A stretch of DNA of 51,216 nt from Deltaproteobacteria bacterium (lineage in GTDB: Bacteria > Desulfobacterota > Desulfobacteria > Desulfobacterales > ETH-SRB1): NCBI GenBank assembly GCA_030272815.1, contig JAJSZT010000019.1, positions 1 through 51,216 of the forward strand. Reading direction: 5' to 3'. The notes under the pieces were generated by a model. That model worked only from the letters and a program-made list of their open reading frames with translations, was not told the origin of the DNA and did no database searches. The position numbers were made by a program, and so were the translations under genes. This document shows positions 23,751-33,161 of the stretch, one piece after another; within the stretch, counting starts at the first letter, position 1, and every line of letters begins with the position of its first letter.

Positions 23751-24404
23751 CTATAATTCTTCTATACTTCCAATTCCAAAACGTATAATATCCACTAACC
23801 CAGCGATCCAGCCGTTGACATCTTCCTCACTGCATTTGAAAAGGCCAAGACCTGCATCAAGATGCAAAACCGTCTGAGCCTGAAGGAATCTGTCCATAAC
23901 AGCATCCACCACAAAACTTGCCTTTGCGATATCGATATCATTGCGGACCTCACCCCTTTGTTTTGCGGTTTCCAAAAGTGACCTGATGTAATTAAGGCTG
24001 TTTTTACGTAATAATAATAGTATTTCATTTCTGAATGGAATCTCCGACTCAAACAATACCTTCAAGTATAACTTGTAAATGAGTGGATGTTCCTTTAAGA
24101 AAATCACCCCTGCCTGAAAGGTTTTTTCCAGTCTTGTAAACAGATCCTCATTTGTAGGCCGATCACGTATCTCCCGCAGATCATCCTTGATCATGTCTAT
24201 GGACTTATTAAACACAAAAAGGAATAGTCCCTTTTTATCACCAAAATACTGAAATATTGATCCTTTGGCTATGCCCAATCGATCTACCAGGGAATTTATG
24301 CTGGCTCCTGCATATCCTTTTTCGCTGAATTCCTCAACAGCAATATGGATAATCCTGTCCTGCTTAGCTTCCGTAAGATTTTGAAATGTTTTTAGCGGAA
24401 TCAA
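23751..24404 (-). CDS. TetR-family transcriptional regulator
   Basis: DNA-binding repressor-type protein. N-terminal helix-turn-helix, residues about 10-55, contains FSEKGYAGASINSLVDRLG and IAKGSIFQYFGDKKGLFLFV, the TetR consensus. The helical C-terminal domain (residues about 60-217) would bind an unknown ligand. Length 217 residues. Its promoter region is shared with a repeat-filled gap before the divergent UDP-glucose dehydrogenase gene; no clear palindromic operator was found. Confidence 0.92.
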   Translation of the reverse strand: MIPLKTFQNLTEAKQDRIIHIAVEEFSEKGYAGASINSLVDRLGIAKGSIFQYFGDKKGLFLFVFNKSIDMIKDDLREIRDRPTNEDLFTRLEKTFQAGVIFLKEHPLIYKLYLKVLFESEIPFRNEILLLLRKNSLNYIRSLLETAKQRGEVRNDIDIAKASFVVDAVMDRFLQAQTVLHLDAGLGLFKCSEEDVNGWIAGLVDIIRFGIGSIEEL

Positions 24405-24469
24405 AATTACTTCACACCTGACTTCTCAACAATTCTGTTACTTGACACTCAAGCGTTTCTTCCTATATA

Positions 24470-24687
24470 GTAACAGTTCACGGTTTACGGTTCACGGTTG
24501 ATCAAAACAGGCTATCAACTTAAATTAAAGCGGGACACTTTCCGCCATTTTGACTTTATGGCAATTCCACAATCAAGCAAAATCTAAGGGGTTGCTAACC
24601 AACTGAATTTACAGGCTGTCTCGCCTTACGTTGGTAGCCTCAAAACATAAAACTGTTAACTGTAAACCGATAACCGTGAACTGTTAC
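24470..24687. mobile_element. Inverted-repeat element, 218 bp, between tetR and UDP-glucose dehydrogenase
   Basis: The outer ends are GTAACAGTTCACGG and its exact complement CCGTGAACTGTTAC (24674-24687). The arms continue with TTTACGGTTCACGG and TGATCAAAACA against AACATAAAACTGTTAACTGT. The central 140 bases have no convincing gene. The remaining bases of the gap (24688-24819) are AT-rich with no gene. Largest copy of this family in the window. Confidence 0.72.
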
Positions 24688-24819
24688 CCTATATATTGTT
24701 TTACACTTCACTTCATATAAAAAATACTATATATATTTTTTGCTTTTTATCATCAACATCTATTTATTAAATTTTCAATACCCGTTCGCTTGCGGCGGGG
24801 AGCTTCATTATGAGGAAAA

Positions 24820-26202
24820 ATGGAAACCAGATTTGAGAAAAAACTTCTTTGCATAGGAGCCGGCTATGTTGGCGGTCCTACGATGGCTATGATCGCTTAT
24901 AAATGCCCGCAATATAAAATAACTGTTATAGATATCAACCATAAGCGGATAGCTGAATGGAACTCTGACAACCTCCCCATCTATGAGCCGGGCCTTGACG
25001 AAATTGTAAAAGCTGCCAGAGGAAGGAATCTTTTTTTCAGCACAGATGTAGATAAGGCTATCAAAGAGTCTGATATTATTTTCGTAAGTGTCAACACTCC
25101 TACCAAGACATTTGGCGTTGGCGCCGGCATGGCTGCTGATCTTCAATACTGGGAAAAAACTGCAAGACATATATTGCAATGCGCTGAATCCCCGAAGATA
25201 ATCGTAGAGAAAAGTACACTTCCGGTTAAAACCGCCCTGGCTATGGAAAGAATTCTCACCTCGAATAATAATAAAATTCATTTTGAAGTGCTTTCCAACC
25301 CGGAATTTTTAGCCGAAGGCACGGCTATTAATGATTTGGAAAATCCAGATAGAGTCCTTATCGGCTCACGGCAAACAGAAAGCGGAATAAAAGCCAGAGA
25401 TGAGCTGGTAGAAATTTATGCAAACTGGATAAACAAACAACGAATTATAACTTCCGATATCTGGAGCAGCGAACTTTCCAAAATAGTTTCAAACGCGTTT
25501 CTGGCCCAAAGAATATCATCTATAAATTCAATTTCCGCCCTGTGTGAAAAGACAGATGCCGACATTAATGATGTTGCAAGAGCCGTTGGATTTGACAGCC
25601 GTATTGGAATGAAATTCTTAAACGCAAGCATTGGTTTCGGTGGATCATGCTTTAAAAAAGATATTCTTAATCTGGTCTATCTTTGCAGGTATTATGGCCT
25701 TAATGAAGTCGCCGACTACTGGGACAGCGTGGTGAAAATTAATGATTTCCAAAAAGAACGTTTTGTCATTAACATGCTTACAGCGATGTTCAACACACTG
25801 GTTAACAAAAAAATATGCCTTTGGGGGTTTGCATTTAAAGCAAATACAGGAGACACAAGAGAAAGTCCCGCCATATATATAGCCAAAAGATTAATTGAGG
25901 AAAAAGCAGAGCTGGTAATAACTGATCCTAAAGCTCTTGAGAGAGCAAGGATTGATTTGCAGAATATTGACGCTAACGTAAAATATGTTGAAGACCCTTA
26001 TGAAGCGGCATCCGGAAGCTATGCTATAGCTATAATGACTGAATGGGATTTATATAAGAACCTTAACTATGAAAAAATTTATAACTCAATGATTAAACCG
26101 GCCTTTTTCTTTGATGGTCGTAATATCGTTGATCATCAAAGACTTTTTGAAATTGGGTTCAATGTATTTCCAATAGGAAAACCGGCATTAACGCATTTTT
26201 AG
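24820..26202 (+). CDS. UDP-glucose 6-dehydrogenase
   Basis: Oxidises UDP-glucose to UDP-glucuronate with two NAD+. N-terminal Rossmann motif CIGAGYVGGPTMAMIA, NTPTK, the linker STLPVKTA, and active-site GFGGSCFKKDI with catalytic Cys277; C-terminal WGFAFKANTGDTRESPAIYI. The GGPTMA variant and 460-residue length resemble the eukaryotic-like branch of the family. GAGGAAAA lies before the ATG. The next gene uses its product, so together they make UDP-xylose for surface glycans. Confidence 0.94.
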   Translation: METRFEKKLLCIGAGYVGGPTMAMIAYKCPQYKITVIDINHKRIAEWNSDNLPIYEPGLDEIVKAARGRNLFFSTDVDKAIKESDIIFVSVNTPTKTFGVGAGMAADLQYWEKTARHILQCAESPKIIVEKSTLPVKTALAMERILTSNNNKIHFEVLSNPEFLAEGTAINDLENPDRVLIGSRQTESGIKARDELVEIYANWINKQRIITSDIWSSELSKIVSNAFLAQRISSINSISALCEKTDADINDVARAVGFDSRIGMKFLNASIGFGGSCFKKDILNLVYLCRYYGLNEVADYWDSVVKINDFQKERFVINMLTAMFNTLVNKKICLWGFAFKANTGDTRESPAIYIAKRLIEEKAELVITDPKALERARIDLQNIDANVKYVEDPYEAASGSYAIAIMTEWDLYKNLNYEKIYNSMIKPAFFFDGRNIVDHQRLFEIGFNVFPIGKPALTHF

Positions 26203-26207
26203 GTAAA

Positions 26208-26236
26208 ATTTTACCACGGAACAACACGGAGTTTCA
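26208..26236. repeat. Fragment of a CCACGGAACAACACGG-type repeat
   Basis: TTACCACGGAACAACACGGA matches the style of widespread short repeats in environmental genomes. Only one arm is present, in the gap between the two nucleotide-sugar genes. Confidence 0.35.
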
Positions 26237-26262
26237 CTGAAAATTATAAACAAGGAATTTCT

Positions 26263-27222
26263 ATGAAATATTATGATAATAAACGCATATTAATCACAGG
26301 CGGCGCAGGCTTTTTGGGCTCTCATCTTTGCAAACGACTAGTCAGTGAAGGTTATGAAGTTATATGCGTTGACAATTGTTTTACAGGTAGCAGAAAAAAT
26401 ATAGCAGAGCTTCTAAGCAATCCGAATTTTGAATTTATTCGTCATGACATTACTTTTCCGCTTTATATAGAGGCAGATGAAATATATAACCTTGCCTGCC
26501 CCGCCTCTCCGATTCATTATCAATTTGATCCAGTTCAGACAACAAAGACGAGCGTACACGGCGCCATCAACATGCTGGGACTGGCCAAACGGGTAAAGGC
26601 TAAGATCCTGCAGGCATCGACAAGCGAAGTTTACGGTGACCCTGAAATTCATCCTCAGCCTGAAAGTTACTGGGGAAAAGTAAATCCTATCGGACCAAGG
26701 TCTTGCTATGATGAGGGGAAAAGGTGCGCTGAAACACTTTTTTTTGACTACCATCGTCAGCATGGGCTTAAAATCAAAGTTGCGAGGATATTCAATACAT
26801 ATGGCCCGCGAATGCATCCAAATGATGGGCGGGTGGTCAGCAATTTTATTGTACAGGCGCTTTCAAATAAAGACATAACTGTCTTTGGTGACGGATTACA
26901 GACCAGATCTTTTTGCTATGTTGACGATCTAATAGAAGGCTTGATCAGAATGATGGACTCGCCTGATGATTTCAGTGGTCCGGTCAACCTTGGAAACCCA
27001 AATGAATTCTCCGTCCTTGAATTAGCAAAAAAAATCATAGAAATTACTGGTTCTAAATCAAAGATTGTTTTCAGGCCGCTGCCCCAGGATGACCCATGCC
27101 AGCGTCAGCCGGATATTAGCCTGGCTAAAGAAAAACTCGACTGGCAGCCTATTATCAAACTGGATGAGGGACTGAAAAAGACTGTTGAATATTTTGATAA
27201 AATATTAGCAACAGAAATTTAG
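26263..27222 (+). CDS. UDP-glucuronate decarboxylase (UDP-xylose synthase)
   Basis: Extended short-chain dehydrogenase that converts UDP-glucuronate to UDP-xylose with bound NAD+. Glycine motif [14 protein letters not shown] at residues about 11-18, [29 protein letters not shown], and catalytic YxxxK in [13 protein letters not shown] (Tyr149, Lys153). Length 319 residues, matching the soluble bacterial UXS type. Placed just downstream of UDP-glucose dehydrogenase, which makes its substrate. Confidence 0.94.
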   Translation: MKYYDNKRILITGGAGFLGSHLCKRLVSEGYEVICVDNCFTGSRKNIAELLSNPNFEFIRHDITFPLYIEADEIYNLACPASPIHYQFDPVQTTKTSVHGAINMLGLAKRVKAKILQASTSEVYGDPEIHPQPESYWGKVNPIGPRSCYDEGKRCAETLFFDYHRQHGLKIKVARIFNTYGPRMHPNDGRVVSNFIVQALSNKDITVFGDGLQTRSFCYVDDLIEGLIRMMDSPDDFSGPVNLGNPNEFSVLELAKKIIEITGSKSKIVFRPLPQDDPCQRQPDISLAKEKLDWQPIIKLDEGLKKTVEYFDKILATEI

Positions 27223-27241
27223 ATTTTTAAAATATATCCGA

Positions 27242-28975
27242 ATGAACAATAATAATACCAAACAGCCGGCATTTATAAATGTAGTGTATAAGCTGGGTCT
27301 GAAGAATACAGAGACAGGGGTCGGGTATTTTTCATGCAGCCCGATGAAAGAAATCAGTTTTGAAGAATCAATTGAGTATTTGAGAGATCATCCCTATGAT
27401 ACATACATGCATAAGCATCTTTTAGATATTATCGCGAATTTTGATGAGAAAAAGATAAAGCAACTCATTAAGGAAGCAAGGCAAGATGATTATACTTTGT
27501 CGGCATTATTATATGAAGCTTCTCTATTATATGATAACTTCAATTTATTTAAAGAATATTTTGAATCAGAAGAAACAAAGAAGCTTTCAGCTTACACTCC
27601 GCTTAACCTTATCAAATCCAGCCTTTTAGATGATCATGATCTTCATTCAAAATGGATTGCTGTTTTCAAAAGCAACATCTTCGAGCATAAGCCGCTTCCA
27701 GCGCCTGATGATATCAAAATGCCGCTATTGTTCGGCAAAGAAAAACTTTCGGAGATACAAGACAATTATGTCCATATCCGTGGAATCTATGACAAAATAG
27801 CAGGGAATTGCTCAAAAAAAAATAAATATATTACTCCGCTTAAGACAACCGCCCAGCATGCTCTGAACAAACTTACAGAATATGATATTCTCACGGATAC
27901 GGAAATGAGGCACGAATCATCTCTGAGCCCTTTTGCGCTCCTCAGGAAATGGCATATCGGCTACTCCGTCAGGAACAGCCGCCACAACTATATTTTTATA
28001 GGCGATCAAACCAGCTACGGCAAGGGTCTTTCTCTTGATGCGGCACGGGCATCATACAGCATGGAAATAGTTGAACGCAGATCAGCATTTACCGGCTTTA
28101 CCTCAGAAGGTACATTTGATTTCATAGAAGAATATCCATTAACACATGCAAAATACGAGGATCTAATCAAAGATGGGAAAAACGCATTAAATCCAAACAA
28201 TCTTGTTTTAGAAACTCCATACAATAACGAAGCACTATTCTGGCTTGAAGGTGAACAGCAGTGTGGTCAAAGCATGCAGCCCATCCTGCTTCCAGCTCAG
28301 TGTGTATTTCTTTTTTGTAATTTGGATGAAATTGATCTATTCAGTGGACTTGGTTCAACCGGTCTTGCTTCTGGAAACTCAATAGAAGAAGCAAAAATAA
28401 ATGCTCTATTAGAAATTATTGAACGCGAAAGCGAAGGATTATCTCTTTATACCCCCTCTCGATGCTTCAGACTTGAGGCTGAAGACCCTCAGATCGCAAA
28501 TTTATTGGAAGAGTACAAAACCAAAGGCATAATGGTTCAATTCCAGGATATAAGCCAGCCATTCGGTGTCCCATGCTACAAGTGTTTTATTGTCAGCCAA
28601 AATGAAGAAATCGTTAAAGCAACCGGTGCTCACCTTGATGGCAAAAAAGCTCTTATTTCCGCCTTAACTGAAACTCCTTATCCTTATCCGAATGGACCTG
28701 CTTCAAATCCAGGCCCTGATGAGCTGCCGACGCTTTGCTTTGAAAATCTGCCCGATTACTCAAATAGTAATCCTGTTAAGGATCTGGCGATTCTTGAAAC
28801 TCTGCTTATAGCTAATAACTACAAACCGCTATATGTAAACTTGACCAGAAAAGACCTTGGCATACCTGTAGTAAAAGCTTTAATACCCGGAATGGAGATG
28901 ATAACAGATTTTGATCGCTTTTCCAGGGTTAACCATAGGCTTTTCGCTAACTATCTGCAGCTTTTTCAATCATGA
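27242..28975 (+). CDS. YcaO-family protein (577 aa)
   Basis: YcaO enzymes use ATP to activate amide backbones for cyclodehydration or thioamidation. The YcaO core spans about residue 240 to the end: GDQTSYGKGLSLDAARASYS, the ATP-binding Glu/Arg cluster EAKINALLEIIERESEG and the C-terminal TRKDLGIPVVKALIPGMEM. The N-terminal 200 residues are helical and unrecognised. No precursor peptide, RiPP dehydrogenase or TfuA lies nearby, so a role in a natural-product pathway is not supported. It follows the UDP-xylose genes by 19 bases and may be co-transcribed with them. A second YcaO protein lies at 46 kb. Confidence 0.85.
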   Translation: MNNNNTKQPAFINVVYKLGLKNTETGVGYFSCSPMKEISFEESIEYLRDHPYDTYMHKHLLDIIANFDEKKIKQLIKEARQDDYTLSALLYEASLLYDNFNLFKEYFESEETKKLSAYTPLNLIKSSLLDDHDLHSKWIAVFKSNIFEHKPLPAPDDIKMPLLFGKEKLSEIQDNYVHIRGIYDKIAGNCSKKNKYITPLKTTAQHALNKLTEYDILTDTEMRHESSLSPFALLRKWHIGYSVRNSRHNYIFIGDQTSYGKGLSLDAARASYSMEIVERRSAFTGFTSEGTFDFIEEYPLTHAKYEDLIKDGKNALNPNNLVLETPYNNEALFWLEGEQQCGQSMQPILLPAQCVFLFCNLDEIDLFSGLGSTGLASGNSIEEAKINALLEIIERESEGLSLYTPSRCFRLEAEDPQIANLLEEYKTKGIMVQFQDISQPFGVPCYKCFIVSQNEEIVKATGAHLDGKKALISALTETPYPYPNGPASNPGPDELPTLCFENLPDYSNSNPVKDLAILETLLIANNYKPLYVNLTRKDLGIPVVKALIPGMEMITDFDRFSRVNHRLFANYLQLFQS

Positions 28976-28984
28976 AAAAACCTC

Positions 28985-29677
28985 TTACTCACTTTTAACC
29001 ATTGCTCTTGCAAGTAATAAATCTTCTTTGGTTGTAATTTTAACGTTGCACCTGCTGCCCCTGACAACCCTTACCTTTATTCCAAGTTGTTCTACTAGCA
29101 TAGCATCGTCTGTACCATTAATCCCAGTACGTATAGCATTTTCATGTGCTCTTCTTATCAAGTTATATTTAAAAGCCTGAGGAGTCTGTGCGAGCCATAT
29201 TGTATTTCTTTCAATTGTATTCTCAATAAATCCTGAGCTGTTAACTCTTTTTAAAGTATCGTATGCAGGTATGCCAAATATGCAAGCGTCATAATCAGTT
29301 GCACATGTTATACATTCTGTTAACTGTTCAGAGCGGACAAACGGACGTACGCCATCATGGATAACTACAATACTATCATCTATAATATTATCAATTGCCA
29401 GAAGACCATTATAAACTGAATCCTGACGTTTAGCGCCGCCAGGTACAAGGCTTACCTTTTTTTGAAAATTCTGTTGATTGAGTATATTCTCATTACAAAA
29501 CACAAAATCTTCTTCAGGAACGACAAGAAAGATTTCGTCTATAATATTACATTCATCAAATACCTCAATTGTGTGGCTTATAAGCGGGCGGTTATCAAGC
29601 AATAAATACTGCTTGCGCACGTTATCGTCCATCCTTATACCCTTGCCTGCGGCTACTATTATTGCTGAAGCTATCAT
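28985..29677 (-). CDS. ispD: 2-C-methyl-D-erythritol 4-phosphate cytidylyltransferase
   Basis: Third step of the MEP isoprenoid pathway: MEP plus CTP gives CDP-ME. N-terminal nucleotide-binding motif IIVAAGKGIRM, then KQYLLLDNRPLISHTI, VPGGAKRQDSVYNGL, VVIHDGVRPFV and LAQTPQAFKYNLI are all family signatures. I start it at ATG 29677; the longer frame to 29701 runs into an inverted-repeat element. Convergent with the YcaO gene, nine bases apart. Confidence 0.95.
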   Translation of the reverse strand: MIASAIIVAAGKGIRMDDNVRKQYLLLDNRPLISHTIEVFDECNIIDEIFLVVPEEDFVFCNENILNQQNFQKKVSLVPGGAKRQDSVYNGLLAIDNIIDDSIVVIHDGVRPFVRSEQLTECITCATDYDACIFGIPAYDTLKRVNSSGFIENTIERNTIWLAQTPQAFKYNLIRRAHENAIRTGINGTDDAMLVEQLGIKVRVVRGSRCNVKITTKEDLLLARAMVKSE

Positions 29678-29682
29678 AATAA

Positions 29683-29823
29683 GTAACTGTTTACGGTTCA
29701 CGGTTCACAGTTTTTTGATGATTGAACCTAAATTGAGTTTTCACAACTGAGCCTCTCGCTTCTTGTTAGCCTCTGGCTGATATGTTTTGATCAACCGTGA
29801 ACCGTGAACTGTGAACTGTAAAC
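29683..29823. mobile_element. Inverted-repeat element, 141 bp, upstream of ispD
   Basis: Left arm GTAACTGTTTACGGTTCACG and right arm CCGTGAACTGTGAACTGTAA face each other around about 60 bases with no gene. The motif TTTTGATCAACCG on the right repeats that of copies at 16333 and 24470. It begins six bases upstream of the ispD start codon. Confidence 0.75.
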
Positions 29824-29833
29824 TTTTATATAC

Positions 29834-31138
29834 TTATTTTAGGTAACTAAGTTCTTTTGGAAGAGGTACGCCTTTTCCCATTGTATCCTCACCGTAATTG
29901 ACACTGGTAAGGATTTTAATATCTCTTAACGCGCGAACATCTCCTTCAAATTTAACCTCAGTTATATTTTCCTTCTGGATCTTCCCTCCTGCCCACTGTA
30001 TATCAAGAACGCTGCTCGCATCAAACCTGTCTTCTCCAACACAAAGTTCCACCTGACCGCCGTAGTGCCGAACAATTTTGGCAACCAGAAGACTGGGCCT
30101 GCTGTGGAAACCCAGTTTAACTGGAACACCTACAGAAATTGAAGAACGCTCAATGTTTTCATTCAATATCTCACCGGCCAGGTCTTTACCGGTTGTCAGG
30201 AAGTGACAGACATAATAAAGTCCGTAATTAATTGTCCGATCAAGAAGAACTTCAGGATCAACAAGTAATGATAGCTGTTCCTGAACCTTTTTATAGATGT
30301 TCTTATAGCCTGCCTCATGGAGGTGGCGCTCATGAAAATGCAGAAGCCTTCCTGTCATTTGAAGAAGATGAAATACAACTGAAAAACAACCGCGGAGATC
30401 CTTGAGTTTCCTGTTGCCGAACCTGTATCCACCATGTATTACATATGTATCAAAAGCAGACTGAAGGTTGTGTACGAGCATCTCAAATCGTCTTATCTCA
30501 ACCTCATTGATCTTGTCGGGAACAATCTCCAGAATCTTTTTCAAATCATAGGGTTCATAAAAACCAAGATGATCAAAATTTCTCGCAATACATAGAAACT
30601 CACTGGCAATTTTAACTATATGCTTCTTCTGCAGGTCTTTGTCTTCATCATCAATATCATAATCAAGCAAATCATTTGTTGAAACACCCGGGAATTCAAA
30701 AGTATCAAAATTATCATCAGGTACAGGTATGTTCAGTCGACGGGCTTCATCAAGAATAACCGGAGCAAGTTTCATTAGAGACTTTATCAAAAAATTAAAT
30801 GTTGCCCTGCCTTCCTTCTCAAAGTCTTCAGTATTCACAAGATCATAAAAAACAAGGCGGTTTAAAATGTGTTTCTGTGAATAGCTGCCAATGCTCAAAT
30901 GCCTGACAGCAGCAGACAGCTCTCTATAATAATACCAGTTCTTATTGTTTTTTGCCCCGTGATAATCAAGAAAATCTTCCAGGATCTGAGATGATTCTAT
31001 TAGTCTCGAAAAAAGCTTTTTTGTAAAAAAAATACTGTCTTGCTCAAGATTTGAGATATAAACACAACATCTAAGATAATCATAAGAAAATATCCTGACC
31101 TTTTCATCAAAAGAAAAATCCTTTAATACTCCTTGCAA
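29834..31138 (-). CDS. HPr-domain protein with a large helical N-terminal domain (434 aa)
   Basis: The last about 95 residues form an HPr-like phosphocarrier domain: VPVKLGFHSRPSLLVAKIV corresponds to the His15 loop of HPr (GLHARPA), with His near residue 344 kept, and ASSVLDIQWAGGKI corresponds to the regulatory Ser46 region. The N-terminal about 335 residues are helical and not recognised. No PTS permease or Enzyme I is in the window. It could be phosphorylated as part of a regulatory PTS. Translation probably starts at a TTG with GGGGAG upstream. It lies downstream of sufB, separated by a short tandem repeat. Confidence 0.78.
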   Translation of the reverse strand: MQGVLKDFSFDEKVRIFSYDYLRCCVYISNLEQDSIFFTKKLFSRLIESSQILEDFLDYHGAKNNKNWYYYRELSAAVRHLSIGSYSQKHILNRLVFYDLVNTEDFEKEGRATFNFLIKSLMKLAPVILDEARRLNIPVPDDNFDTFEFPGVSTNDLLDYDIDDEDKDLQKKHIVKIASEFLCIARNFDHLGFYEPYDLKKILEIVPDKINEVEIRRFEMLVHNLQSAFDTYVIHGGYRFGNRKLKDLRGCFSVVFHLLQMTGRLLHFHERHLHEAGYKNIYKKVQEQLSLLVDPEVLLDRTINYGLYYVCHFLTTGKDLAGEILNENIERSSISVGVPVKLGFHSRPSLLVAKIVRHYGGQVELCVGEDRFDASSVLDIQWAGGKIQKENITEVKFEGDVRALRDIKILTSVNYGEDTMGKGVPLPKELSYLK

Positions 31139-31151
31139 TTAACTTACTCCC

Positions 31152-31193
31152 CTAATACCCAATACCTAATACCTAATACCTAATACCTAATAC
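31152..31193. repeat. Heptamer tandem repeat, 6 units of CTAATAC
   Basis: Six 7-base units, five identical CTAATAC and one CCAATAC, between the HPr-domain gene and the sufB stop. Unrelated in sequence to the CYGTRAA array at 3.7 kb but with the same 7-base period. Confidence 0.9.
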
Positions 31194-31200
31194 CTGCATT

Positions 31201-32376
31201 TCATTTCATATCTTTCTGGGTTTCAGAAATAATCTTATCAAGTTTATTTTTTAAGTTTTCCGGCAGTCCTTCAATATCTACATTCAAAAATCCGCGAACA
31301 ATTGTCGATACTGCTTCATCCTCATCAAGGCCCCTTGCCATGAGATATTCAATTTCATGCTGATCAATTTTGCCTACCGCAGCTTCATGAGACATTTCAA
31401 CATTTGGCACATATCCCTGAAGCTCGGGTATTGCATGCATAAGCCCATCATTTATTATCAGGCCCTTACATTCAAGGTGTGCTTTTATGCCGGCGACTTT
31501 TCCAATCAGGTTTCCCCGGGCAATAATTGTCCCGCCGGTCGTAATTGCACGCGATATTATCTCTGCACGTGAATCAGGTGCGTTTAATACAATTTTTGAT
31601 CCCACATCCAGAAAGCTGCCCTTACTGGCTACTAATATGCTGTTAAAACGGGCAACAGCTCCTTTGCCATTAAGATATGTCGTGGGAAACATCTGAAGAG
31701 AACCGACTGGTTTTAAAGATATATAGTTAGAAATAATAAGCCCGCCCTCATCAACATTTATAACTGTTCTGGGTCGGACATTTATCTCTTCACCCCAGTC
31801 ATGAATCATGGTAAATATAAGTTTTGCGCCTTTTTTTACGTAAAATTCAGACACACCGACATGCAAACCCGATACTAGATGCGGAGCTGTTGCACACCCT
31901 GTTATAATATGAAGCTCTGAACCTTCTTCGGCTATTACGACATTATGAACGTTTTGCGAAAACTTATCTTTAGCTATATAAAGGCATGATTGTATTGGAC
32001 GCTCTGTCTTAACGCCCGGGAGTGATCGAATATAGTATCCCTCGTGAGGATTCTTCTTAGCCTGAGCTGTAAACTTGTCGGTGTCAGGAGAAATGCTTTT
32101 CCACATATAATCGGCAAGCCATTCATGTTTTTCTCTGGCCCTGGATATACTCATTACCTCAACGCCGTCCAATTTGGTTTTGCAGTGTATAACTGACTTG
32201 TCTTTCTGTATAAATGTGCCTGCACGACCTGTTTCTTTTGTATCAACGCCGATGTCTAAAAGCTTATCTGCGTCGAAAGAATCGATCCGTGCCAACTCAT
32301 TAATATATTCGTGTTCTTGTGTTTCATTCTGATAGTTATCAAGATTAACTTCCAACTCATTATCTATATCGTGCAT
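31201..32376 (-). CDS. SufB/SufD-family Fe-S scaffold protein
   Basis: Beta-helix scaffold of the SUF Fe-S cluster assembly system. The SufBD core is evident from YIAKDKFSQNVHNVVIAEEG, TGCATAPHLVSGLHVG, MIHDWGEEINVRPRTV and the C-terminal MSHEAAVGKIDQHEIEYLMA and RGLDEDEAVSTIVRGFLN. At about 391 residues it is shorter than E. coli SufB (495). I start it at ATG 32376, with GAGGAG upstream; it overlaps the sufC end by 13 bases. No sufS, sufU, sufE or sufD follows, so this is a two-gene C-B locus like those in archaea and anaerobes. Confidence 0.9.
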   Translation of the reverse strand: MHDIDNELEVNLDNYQNETQEHEYINELARIDSFDADKLLDIGVDTKETGRAGTFIQKDKSVIHCKTKLDGVEVMSISRAREKHEWLADYMWKSISPDTDKFTAQAKKNPHEGYYIRSLPGVKTERPIQSCLYIAKDKFSQNVHNVVIAEEGSELHIITGCATAPHLVSGLHVGVSEFYVKKGAKLIFTMIHDWGEEINVRPRTVINVDEGGLIISNYISLKPVGSLQMFPTTYLNGKGAVARFNSILVASKGSFLDVGSKIVLNAPDSRAEIISRAITTGGTIIARGNLIGKVAGIKAHLECKGLIINDGLMHAIPELQGYVPNVEMSHEAAVGKIDQHEIEYLMARGLDEDEAVSTIVRGFLNVDIEGLPENLKNKLDKIISETQKDMK

Positions 32377-33122
32377 CTTACACACTCCTCATAGCCGTAT
32401 TCTCTAATCCAATTTAAAATTTCCCTTGCATTTCTTGAACAGCAAAGAACACCGTTATAAAGCACCTGCCCCTTGTCAGCCGTTATATAATTAAGGATAT
32501 GGCCGGTATGAGTAATAACCAGTGCGGATTTAGTCCTTTCTGCCACAAAGTTTTTATGAGGCTGTTCCTTGGGGCATTTAATCCCCCTTTGCAAAAGAGA
32601 ATTTATAGTATCACCAATAAGGACAATGCTTTCAAGGTCAACACCTGATTCAGGTTCATCCAGCAGTATAAGGTCGGGTTGCTGCGCCGTGAGCTGGAGC
32701 AGCTCGGAACGTTTAATTTCTCCGCCAGAAAAGTTATGATTTACATCTCGATCTAAAAAATCAGAAAATTTAAGCTGTTTGGAAAGTTCCTCAACATCAA
32801 TATCGCGACCTCCGCTGCATATTTCAACTATAGACCTTGTTTTTAAGCCGTTAATAGTAGGAGGCCTCTGGAATGACACCCCGATACCGAGTCTTGCACG
32901 CTCGTGAATAGGCATGTACGTGATGTCTTCACCTTTGAATGTAATTTTCCCATGAGTAACATTATAGCCTGAAAATCCCATTAAGGTCATCATCAGACTG
33001 GTCTTCCCGGACCCGTTTGGACCGAAAAGTATATGGGTTTCTCCTTTCGGGATTTCCATATTAACATTTTTAAGTATGGTTTTATTCCCGACTTCTACCT
33101 TAAGTTCTTCAATCTGCAGCAT
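32364..33122 (-). CDS. sufC: SufC-like Fe-S assembly ATPase
   Basis: ABC-type ATPase that drives the SufB scaffold. Walker A GPNGSGKTSLMMTLMGF, Q-loop FQRPPTINGL, signature NFSGGEIKRSELLQL and Walker B LILLDEPESGVD are intact; DEPESGVD (rather than DEIDSGLD) is a common variant in two-gene systems. The true start is ATG 33122 (MLQIEELKVEVGN) with GAGGTG upstream; the frame continues to 33206 into the RNase P RNA gene. Located 45 bases after rnpB on the same strand. Confidence 0.93.
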   Translation of the reverse strand: MLQIEELKVEVGNKTILKNVNMEIPKGETHILFGPNGSGKTSLMMTLMGFSGYNVTHGKITFKGEDITYMPIHERARLGIGVSFQRPPTINGLKTRSIVEICSGGRDIDVEELSKQLKFSDFLDRDVNHNFSGGEIKRSELLQLTAQQPDLILLDEPESGVDLESIVLIGDTINSLLQRGIKCPKEQPHKNFVAERTKSALVITHTGHILNYITADKGQVLYNGVLCCSRNAREILNWIREYGYEECVRCTI

Positions 33123-33161
33123 GCTTTTCACCTCACCAGTTTCCACAATTCGAGAGCTTTG

